In this document: piece by piece, positions 5,629-11,576 of the stretch
Layout: every line of letters starts with the position of its first letter
Numbering within the stretch: the stretch's first letter is position 1
Source: an uncultured cyanobacterium
Lineage (GTDB): Bacteria; Cyanobacteriota; Vampirovibrionia; Gastranaerophilales; Gastranaerophilaceae
DNA length: 11,576 nt
NCBI GenBank assembly: GCA_947073895.1
Contig: CAMTNN010000033.1
Coordinates: 1 to 11,576 of the forward strand
Direction of reading: 5' to 3'
Notes under the pieces: generated by a model
What the model saw: only the letters and a program-made list of their open reading frames with translations
What the model was told of the DNA's origin: nothing
The model's database searches: none
Position numbers and translations under genes: made by a program

Positions 5629-8163
5629 ATGAACTGTTTTTTTAGAGATCAGCACGAAGCATTATATAAAGCATCAAAACCATATCAGTATGTAGGTGGT
5701 GAATTTTTAGCACATAATAAAGATTTTGATAAAGCTTCTGTTAGATTTGCTTTTGTTTTTCCTGATAAATATGAAATCGGGATTAGTAATTTAGGCGTGA
5801 GAATAATTTATGACCGAGTAAATAAAGTTGAACGCTTTATGGCGGATAGAGCTTATGCACCTGAGTCTGATTTCAAGCCTGAAGCTCTTTATGGTGTAGA
5901 ATCAAAACGAGCTTTGTGCGATTTTGATGGGATTGGTTTTTCTTTGCAGTACGAATTATCTTATCCCACTGTTTTAAAAATGCTTGAAATGTCTAAGATT
6001 TCAGTAAGAAATGATGAACGCGCAGAAGATGAACCGATTGTGTTTGCGGGTGGGCCTTGTACATTTAATCCTTTGCCGATGGCTGAATTTATTGATGTTT
6101 TTTCAATAGGTGACGGCGAAGAAATGATGGTTGAAATTTGTGAAGTTTTAGAAAAAACAAAAGGAATGCCTCGAAAGGAAAGAATTCAAGAATTATGTAA
6201 AATTAAAGGCTGCTGGTCTCAGCAAGTAGGCGGTGTTGTTGAAAAACGTCTTGCGCCTTTGACATTAGAATATGCTTCAACTTCTTATCCGATACCGTTT
6301 TCAAGCTCTGTGCATGACCGTGCAATTGTTGAAATAAGACGCGGATGCGGAAGAATGTGCCGTTTTTGTCAGCCGGGACACGTTACTTTGCCTGTAAGAG
6401 AGCGTTCAGCAGAAGATATTATTAAGATTACAAAAGAGTTGGTGAATAATACAGGTTATGATGAGTATTCTCTGCTTTCTTTGTCTTCAAATGACTATTC
6501 AAATATTCGTGAAGTAATAAAAGAATTGGCAGTTGATTTTAATAAACGTAAGATTTCAGTCTCTCTTCCAAGTCAACGTATTGACGGGTTTAATCTTGAA
6601 CTTGCAAATCTTGTTCAATCCGTTCGAAAATCAGGTATGACTTTAGCGCCGGAAGCAGGCAGTCAGAGATTGAGAAATGTTATTAAGAAAAATATTTCAG
6701 AAGACCAGATTGTTAATGCGGCTTTGACTTTGTATGAAAACGGCTGGTCTAAGATTAAGTTTTATTTTATCTCGGGACTTCCGACAGAAACCATTGAAGA
6801 TATGGACGAGATGGCGGAGCTTCTGAATAAAATTAAATACAGAGCAAAACTCTTAAAGCGTGAAAAAGGTTTAAAACACGGATTTGAAATAACCTGTACT
6901 CTTTCAATTTTTGTTCCGAAGCCGTTTACGCCGTTCCAATGGTGTCCTCAAATGGATTTGGATGAGGTTACTGCTCATATTAATTACTTAAAAGAGAAAA
7001 CAAAGCATATTAAGGGTTTAAAAATTAATTATCACGAAAAATTTGTTTCTCAAATTGAAGCAGCTTTGACACGCGGAGATGCAAGTCTTTGTAAGTATAT
7101 TGAGGCACTTTATAAAAAAGGGTGTTATCTTGATGCGTGGGGCGAGTATTTTGATAAAAATGTTTGGAAAGAGACTGCAGAAGAGTGCGGATTCTCGCTT
7201 GAAGAACTCGCTAAACGTGAATATTCACTTGATGAGCCACTGCCTTGGGATTTTATCAATGTGGGTATTAATAAAGAATGGCTTCAAAATGAATATAAGC
7301 AGGCGTTTGCACAAGGTTGTGAATTTAATCTACAGCCGACTTGTGAAAATAAATGTGTTCAGTGCGGAGTTTGTCCTAACTTAAAAACACATAAGGTGAT
7401 GGCAAAACCTTATACAGCTTCTGATGAAGCGCAAAAAATTGTGACAATAGAACAGGCTGACCCAAGAACGGTTCATCCGGATCCTAATATTCCTGTTTAT
7501 CGTTATAGACTGAAAATTACTAAAAAAGGTTTGCTAAAGTATTTTTCTCATCTTGATTGGCAAAATACATTCCATAAGGTTTTGGCAAGAACTGGCTTAA
7601 ATATGGCTTATACTCTTGGTTACAATCCTACAATGAAGGTTTCAATGGGAATTGCGCTTCCTTTGTTTGCTGAAAGTGAAGGCGAACTTATTGATATTGA
7701 AATTCTGGATAATTTAGTCGAGACAGAGTTGAAAGATATTATTAATCCAAATTTGCCTGATGGTGCTGAAGTTGTTTCAATTAAACCGGTTGAGCGTTAT
7801 TGTACAGCGGTAGAAATTGAGGCTCAGTGGGCGGAATACAGGATTGAGCCGTATTTCAAATCAGAAGAAAAATCTCTTTACAATTTTGAAAAATTCCGTT
7901 ATGATGTAGAGAGAGTTTTGTCTTCCGCTGAGATTTTAATCACGAAGAAAAACAAAAAAGGTTTAGAAAAAACAACAGATTTTAAAAAGTCTATAGGAAG
8001 TTATAGGTTTGATGAAAATAGTCTGTTCATACATCTTAAAACCGGTCAAGGTTCAGAGATACCTGCACTCAGAGCAGATAGTTTAATGGAACTTGTCGAT
8101 GGAGAGAGATTATACAACATCACAAGACTCCGTTTCCTTGACGAAAAGTTAAGAGAATTATAG
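5629..8163 (+). CDS. Radical SAM protein (TIGR03960-like) fused to DUF2344/TIGR03936 domain
   Basis: An 844-residue iron-sulfur enzyme of unknown substrate. The N-terminal part (about 1-200) resembles the Rossmann-like cobalamin-binding region of B12/radical SAM proteins, but I see no DxHxxG cobalamin motif. The radical SAM core carries C240-x3-C244-x2-C247 (CGRMCRFCQPG) for the SAM-binding 4Fe-4S cluster. A second cysteine group, C564 and C572-x3-C576-x2-C579-x2-C582 (CENKCVQCGVC), could hold another cluster or zinc. From about 624 (YRYRLKITKKGLLKYFSHLD) begins the DUF2344 domain, which is a separate gene in many Firmicutes. AAGGAG five bases before the ATG fixes the start. RNase E/G follows after 14 bases. 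From memory of the family, this linkage recurs in Cyanobacteria and Clostridia, where rplU/rpmA may follow, so a role near RNA processing or the ribosome is inferred, not shown. Confidence 0.88.
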   Translation: MNCFFRDQHEALYKASKPYQYVGGEFLAHNKDFDKASVRFAFVFPDKYEIGISNLGVRIIYDRVNKVERFMADRAYAPESDFKPEALYGVESKRALCDFDGIGFSLQYELSYPTVLKMLEMSKISVRNDERAEDEPIVFAGGPCTFNPLPMAEFIDVFSIGDGEEMMVEICEVLEKTKGMPRKERIQELCKIKGCWSQQVGGVVEKRLAPLTLEYASTSYPIPFSSSVHDRAIVEIRRGCGRMCRFCQPGHVTLPVRERSAEDIIKITKELVNNTGYDEYSLLSLSSNDYSNIREVIKELAVDFNKRKISVSLPSQRIDGFNLELANLVQSVRKSGMTLAPEAGSQRLRNVIKKNISEDQIVNAALTLYENGWSKIKFYFISGLPTETIEDMDEMAELLNKIKYRAKLLKREKGLKHGFEITCTLSIFVPKPFTPFQWCPQMDLDEVTAHINYLKEKTKHIKGLKINYHEKFVSQIEAALTRGDASLCKYIEALYKKGCYLDAWGEYFDKNVWKETAEECGFSLEELAKREYSLDEPLPWDFINVGINKEWLQNEYKQAFAQGCEFNLQPTCENKCVQCGVCPNLKTHKVMAKPYTASDEAQKIVTIEQADPRTVHPDPNIPVYRYRLKITKKGLLKYFSHLDWQNTFHKVLARTGLNMAYTLGYNPTMKVSMGIALPLFAESEGELIDIEILDNLVETELKDIINPNLPDGAEVVSIKPVERYCTAVEIEAQWAEYRIEPYFKSEEKSLYNFEKFRYDVERVLSSAEILITKKNKKGLEKTTDFKKSIGSYRFDENSLFIHLKTGQGSEIPALRADSLMELVDGERLYNITRLRFLDEKLREL

Positions 8164-8177
8164 TAAAGGATTTAGAG

Positions 8178-9935
8178 ATGAAAGAAACAAATGTCGCTAA
8201 CAAGATTGTTATAGCTGAGCGCGATAATATTGCTGCGGTTATGGAGAATGGAAAAGTTGCTGAGTTTTATGTTCACCGTGGTGAAATTATTCTTGGAGAT
8301 GTTTATCTTGCTCAGGTTGAGAATATTTTACCAAGTATTGAAGCAGCTTTTGTAAACGTAGGTTCCGATAAAATGGGATTCTTGCACGCTCAGGATATTC
8401 CGGGTAAAGGTGCTTTGCAGGACAAGGTTAAACCTAAGCAAAAAATGATTGTTCAGGTTGTTAAAGAACCTGTAGGACACAAAGGACCTCGTGTAACGAC
8501 AGAAATTTCGCTTCCAGGCAGATTTTTAGTTTTAATGCCAAACGAAGCAGGGATTAACGTAAGTAAAAAAATTACTTCCGCTAAAGAAAGAGCAAGACTA
8601 AAATCAGTAGTAAACCTTCTTAAACCTGTCGGTGTCGGTATTATTGTAAGAACTGAAGCAGAAGGTCAAACAGAAGCTGATATTCAAGAAGATTTAGAAA
8701 TTCTTTTGGAAAAATGGAACAATATTATTACTTCTGCTGAAAGTTTGACTCCTCCAAATCTTTTGTATAGAGACCAAGATTTGCTATATAGAGTTATTCG
8801 TGAATGCTGTAATGAAAATACTCAGGAAATTGTAGTTGATACAGGATTTGCTCTATCACGTGTTCAGAATATCTTGCAAAACTGGCATATGAACAAAAAT
8901 ATTAATGTAACTTTATACAAAGGTTCTGAACCGCTATTGGTTGCAATGGATATTCATAAAGAAATCAAAGCGGCTTTATCAATGAAGGTTAATCTTCCAT
9001 CAGGCGGATATTTGTTTATCCAAACAACAGAAGCGCTTACTGTTATTGACGTAAACAGTGGTAAGTTTACTAATTCAGCTACTCAAGATGAAACAATTCT
9101 TAAAACCAATATTGAAGCAGTTCATGAGATTGCGCGCCAGCTTCGTTTAAGAAACATCGGCGGTATGATTATTATCGACTTTATTGATATGAACTCTCGT
9201 GTTGATAAACTTACTATGATGGAAGAGCTTGAGCTTGCTATGGAAGCTGATAAGGCTAAACCTCAGGTGGGTCAGCTTTCTGATTTAGGGCTTGTTGAAA
9301 TGACACGCCACAGACAAGGTCAGGCAATTAGTGAAATTTTTGCAAAACGCTGTCCGCATTGTCAGGGTAATGGTTATATTATGGAAGATATTAAATTTGC
9401 TTCTGCTACAAGTGAAGGTGAATACAGAGCAAAAGCTGCTAAATTGAAACTTCCTATGGGGAATAAGAAAAATAAATTCAACAAGTTCAATAATCAAAAT
9501 AAACCTGAAACAGAGGTAAAAGAAACACCAATAGTTCAGGAAGAAAAACTTGAAGAAGTAACAAATCCTTCTGTAGAAGCTCAAGTTGAAGTACAGGAAG
9601 TGGCTCAGGAAAAAGAAACTAAAAAGAAAAATGCAAGAAAACCTCGTTTTGATAAAAAGAAAGTTAAACAAGAGGTTAGCGATGAGACTATGGCGCAAAC
9701 AGTGCTTACCGAAGGTGCTGAAATTGAACCTGTAATTGCACCTGATGCGGGGGTTAATAATGAGGTTGTCGCTGCTGAAACTGCAGAGCCAGTTGAGAAT
9801 GAAGCAGAAGAAAAACCTAAGAAAGCAACCCGCGGACGCAGACCAAATCGTGGTACGCAAAAGAAAACAAGAGCCACAAAGAAAAAAGCAGAAGGGGCAA
9901 ATGAAGGAGCAAATGAGGCTTCTAATGAAGAATAG
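8178..9935 (+). CDS. rne: Ribonuclease E/G
   Basis: This endoribonuclease cuts single-stranded AU-rich RNA in mRNA decay and rRNA/tRNA processing. The 585-residue product has an S1-type RNA-binding domain (about 39-115), a 5'-sensor/RNase H-like region, and a DNase I-like catalytic domain. The two metal-binding aspartates are D291 (VIDVNSGKF) and D334 (IIIDFIDM), 43 residues apart as in E. coli RNase E (D303, D346). The zinc-link motif CPHCQGNG provides C392 and C395, again at the E. coli distance. A tail of about 170 residues, rich in Lys, Glu and Ala with basic blocks, follows the core. It is longer than in RNase G and far shorter than in enterobacterial RNase E, closest to cyanobacterial-type enzymes. 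No arginine-rich nonapeptide for PNPase binding is obvious. AAGGA at 8166-8170 precedes ATG 8178. Calling it rne rather than rng is a judgement. Confidence 0.92.
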   Translation: MKETNVANKIVIAERDNIAAVMENGKVAEFYVHRGEIILGDVYLAQVENILPSIEAAFVNVGSDKMGFLHAQDIPGKGALQDKVKPKQKMIVQVVKEPVGHKGPRVTTEISLPGRFLVLMPNEAGINVSKKITSAKERARLKSVVNLLKPVGVGIIVRTEAEGQTEADIQEDLEILLEKWNNIITSAESLTPPNLLYRDQDLLYRVIRECCNENTQEIVVDTGFALSRVQNILQNWHMNKNINVTLYKGSEPLLVAMDIHKEIKAALSMKVNLPSGGYLFIQTTEALTVIDVNSGKFTNSATQDETILKTNIEAVHEIARQLRLRNIGGMIIIDFIDMNSRVDKLTMMEELELAMEADKAKPQVGQLSDLGLVEMTRHRQGQAISEIFAKRCPHCQGNGYIMEDIKFASATSEGEYRAKAAKLKLPMGNKKNKFNKFNNQNKPETEVKETPIVQEEKLEEVTNPSVEAQVEVQEVAQEKETKKKNARKPRFDKKKVKQEVSDETMAQTVLTEGAEIEPVIAPDAGVNNEVVAAETAEPVENEAEEKPKKATRGRRPNRGTQKKTRATKKKAEGANEGANEASNEE

Positions 9936-10302
9936 AGTCTTAGCAATAATGGTTTTAATGATGTTAACAATGCCTGTCTCAGTACAGGCATTGGAAGACG
10001 TCGAAAATCTTCCTGATAATGCTGTTGAAGAACAAGTGCAGGAAGAGCTGCCAGCTCCGATTACGACTCCATACAAACAACCGGTTAGCAAACGTAAAGT
10101 TGCAAAGAAATTTCTACTTGCGATGGGTGGAGTTGCAGCGTCATCATTGCTTATATATGTAACTTTAAGTATTTATAACAGGCTTAGAGAAGGGTTTCCT
10201 GCTCAACCGAAATTCTTGGAAAATGAAACTCCGCTAGAGACACCTAATGATATGCAGAGTGCTGTTAGAACTTTTTTGAGTAAGACTAACTGGAAGGGTT
10301 AA
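9925..10302 (+). CDS. Small secreted/membrane-anchored protein of unknown function
   Basis: The 125-residue product has a clear signal peptide (MKNRVLAIMVLMMLTMPVSVQA, cleavage likely after residue 22 at VQA). A short acidic/proline region follows (23-55), then a basic patch (SKRKVAKK), a single transmembrane helix (about 63-84, FLLAMGGVAASSLLIYVTL) and a 40-residue tail ending in NWKG. Signal peptide and helix together suggest a single-pass protein with its N-terminal segment outside the cytoplasm. The start chosen is ATG 9925, with GAGG six bases upstream (9915-9918), because it gives a normal signal peptide. In-frame ATGs at 9901 and 9913 (the latter with AAGGAG at 9904-9909) are alternatives. 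It overlaps the rne end by 11 bases, implying coupling. I do not recognise the family. Confidence 0.75.
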   Translation: MKNRVLAIMVLMMLTMPVSVQALEDVENLPDNAVEEQVQEELPAPITTPYKQPVSKRKVAKKFLLAMGGVAASSLLIYVTLSIYNRLREGFPAQPKFLENETPLETPNDMQSAVRTFLSKTNWKG

Positions 10303-11168
10303 TTATTGCAATCTGATTTGCAGTCAATTGCTTTGCCAAAAATCAGTCTCATTCCAGCGAATCGTTTTTTGAGAGTTTCCCCTAACCCTATTATTATTTC
10401 ATTAATATTGCTTACTACTGTATTTATGTTTTTAATTGTGCAGTTCAAAAGGTTGATGCTGTTATTATTGACATTTCGGGTTACTCCCGTAATGTTTTCA
10501 GTCGTTGCGACAAGGTTTTTGCTTGTGTGTTCAAGATTTTCTAAGGTGTTGTTTATATAACCTTGCTGTAGAGAGCTTTCAATATGGAAAGATGCGTCTG
10601 CCAGGTTTCTTGAAGCTAAGTTTACGTTGTCCACTGTGTCATTAATTGTTGGGCGAACATCTTCAAGGATTCCAGTCATAACATTTATCATATCTGTAAG
10701 TGCGTTAAAAGTTGCACCTGCTGATTTAATTGTTCCGTTAACATTTTCTTTTATTTCATCTAAACCGCCGTTATTAGCTTGTTCTTGGATAAAGTTTTCA
10801 AAGTTTATTCCTTTTGTCCCTTCAATAAGGGAGCGATTACGAAGATTTGCAAGATAAGGACTGTTTGGATAAACCAATTCAATGTAATCTTTTTTATCTT
10901 TACGTCTAATCATTGCAGTTGTATTGGCAGGAAGTTCAAGTTGTTTGAGCCTTAGTTTTAAATCAACGCGTGTTGTATGAAAATCGGGGCTCGGATATAC
11001 CTTAACGGTATGCCCGAGCTTAAATCCTTTGTAGTATACAGGCAGGCTGTGTTTGAATGGTTCGAGTTCTTCAAAGTCAACTGTTATACGAATTTGGCCC
11101 CAAATATAGTGTAGAAAAAATAGAAGTCCTGCAATGATAAGTATGTAAAATAAGTATTCCCGTTTCAT
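10299..11168 (-). CDS. MCE/MlaD family lipid-transport protein
   Basis: MCE proteins are membrane-anchored periplasmic components that pass phospholipids or other lipids between membranes, usually with an MlaE permease and MlaF ATPase. The 289-residue product has an N-terminal membrane anchor (about 5-23, LFYILIIAGLLFFLHYIWG), one MCE domain (about 38-125) with the typical LPVYYKGFKLGHTVKV opening, and a long C-terminal helical region rich in Asn, Thr and Ser (about 135-265). Length and layout fit single-MCE proteins of diderms. No mlaE or mlaF gene is adjacent, so the partners must lie elsewhere. No Shine-Dalgarno sequence precedes ATG 11168-11166; AATAAT lies six bases upstream and could be a -10 box of a leaderless transcript, which is speculative. 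Its stop overlaps the stop of the facing gene. Confidence 0.85.
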   Translation of the reverse strand: MKREYLFYILIIAGLLFFLHYIWGQIRITVDFEELEPFKHSLPVYYKGFKLGHTVKVYPSPDFHTTRVDLKLRLKQLELPANTTAMIRRKDKKDYIELVYPNSPYLANLRNRSLIEGTKGINFENFIQEQANNGGLDEIKENVNGTIKSAGATFNALTDMINVMTGILEDVRPTINDTVDNVNLASRNLADASFHIESSLQQGYINNTLENLEHTSKNLVATTENITGVTRNVNNNSINLLNCTIKNINTVVSNINEIIIGLGETLKKRFAGMRLIFGKAIDCKSDCNN

Positions 11169-11250
11169 ACTTGGATTATTGTTTGAAATATCATGTAAAT
11201 TAATTCCCTGATAAGATAATTTTGTAATAGAATATTAACAGAGGTGAATT

Positions 11251-11576
11251 ATGTCAGAAATTTTAGGAAATATACATTCGGTTGAGAGTTGCGGTACAGT
11301 TGATGGGCCCGGAATTAGATTTGTAGTATTTACACAAGGATGTCCGCTTAGATGCCAGTATTGTCATAACCCTGATACTTGGGATTATGTCGGTGAAGCT
11401 AAGAAAATGTCAGCTGATGAGATTATGGAACAATACCATGGTGTGAAAGAATTCTGCGGCGGCGGAATCACTGTAACAGGTGGTGAGCCTTGGGTTCAGA
11501 TTGATTTTGTAACCGATTTGTTTAAAAAAGCTCAAGCGGAAGGTATTCATACTGCACTTGATACTTCGGGGTTGTT
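11251..11576 (+). CDS. pflA: Pyruvate formate-lyase activating enzyme (5' part)
   Basis: PflA is a radical SAM enzyme that installs the glycyl radical on pyruvate formate-lyase, the anaerobic enzyme splitting pyruvate to formate and acetyl-CoA. The visible 108 residues begin MSEILGNIHSVESCGTVDGP, closely following the E. coli opening. The cluster motif C31-x3-C35-x2-C38 (GCPLRCQYCHNPDTWD) comes next, then GGGITVTGGEP and GIHTALDTSGL. GAGGTG at 11241-11246, four bases ahead, supports ATG 11251. The gene runs past the window end; about 240-250 residues in total are expected. It is divergent from the MCE gene, with an 82-bp gap. Other glycyl-radical activases are possible, but the SCGTVDGPG and CHNPDTWD matches favour PflA. 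It indicates an oxygen-free fermentative lifestyle. Confidence 0.93.
   Translation, partial: MSEILGNIHSVESCGTVDGPGIRFVVFTQGCPLRCQYCHNPDTWDYVGEAKKMSADEIMEQYHGVKEFCGGGITVTGGEPWVQIDFVTDLFKKAQAEGIHTALDTSGL

Noticed and set aside
9736..9924. Upstream extension of the small membrane protein to an ATG at 9736
   Set aside because: The added 63 residues are an out-of-frame reading of the rne tail (Lys/Gln/Arg-rich) and would bury the signal peptide; closer ATGs have ribosome sites.
9488..9932. Possible tandem repeat in the rne C-terminal tail
   Set aside because: The Lys/Glu/Ala-rich tail is compositionally biased, but I found no exact repeat unit of regular length beyond the short GANEGANEASNEE run.
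9285..10091. Long minus-strand frame (268 codons) opposite the rne tail, and a second at 9605-9991
   Set aside because: Both are antisense shadows of the repetitive Lys/Glu/Ala-coding rne tail, giving Phe/Cys/Ser-rich translations with no family resemblance and no ribosome site.
11192..11240. Promoter of pflA (GATAAT 11215-11220 as -10)
   Set aside because: No acceptable -35 hexamer lies at 16-18 bases, and several equally weak AT-rich alternatives exist, so no site could be chosen.

Overview
The window reads as an AT-rich (roughly one-third GC by eye) diderm, flagellated anaerobe. The gene content points to the non-photosynthetic relatives of Cyanobacteria (Vampirovibrionia/Melainabacteria). 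Three things suggest this: the yggS-sepF pair, which recalls the cyanobacterial pipY/sepF neighbourhood; a fused radical SAM/DUF2344 gene directly upstream of an RNase E/G gene; and a pyruvate formate-lyase activase next to an MCE (MlaD-like) protein. The taxonomic placement is inference from gene content, not from a marker gene. I see no mobile elements, CRISPR arrays, tRNAs or rRNAs.

Layout. Positions 2-139 (+) are the 3' end of a membrane-protein gene, followed by a strong, symmetrical terminator shared with the convergent strand. Positions 300-1579 (-) carry yggS then sepF (PLP homeostasis and cell division) with their own promoter. Positions 1580-1812 are a non-coding stretch dense in CATG tetramers and inverted repeats. 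Positions 1813-5225 (-) hold a compact flagellar hook cluster in the order fliJ, fliK, flgD, flgE: export chaperone, hook-length control, hook cap and hook. Positions 5226-5628 are a 403-bp divergent intergenic region. It carries dyads in front of fliJ, a structured element with an intrinsic terminator facing the minus strand, and a perfect palindrome over the promoter of the next operon. Positions 5629-10302 (+) form an operon of a radical SAM protein of unknown substrate, RNase E/G, and a small signal-peptide/transmembrane protein overlapping the RNase gene. Positions 10299-11168 (-) encode an MCE lipid-transport protein converging on that operon, the two stop codons sharing the tetramer TTAA. 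Positions 11251-11576 (+) are the 5' part of pflA, running off the window.

How it works together. The flagellar block builds the hook. yggS-sepF is housekeeping. The radical SAM-RNase E/G linkage recurs in distant bacteria and suggests a functional tie to RNA processing or the ribosome that remains undefined. The main open questions are the structured 5380-5495 element, the palindromic operator-like site at 5577-5595, and the small membrane protein coupled to RNase E/G.
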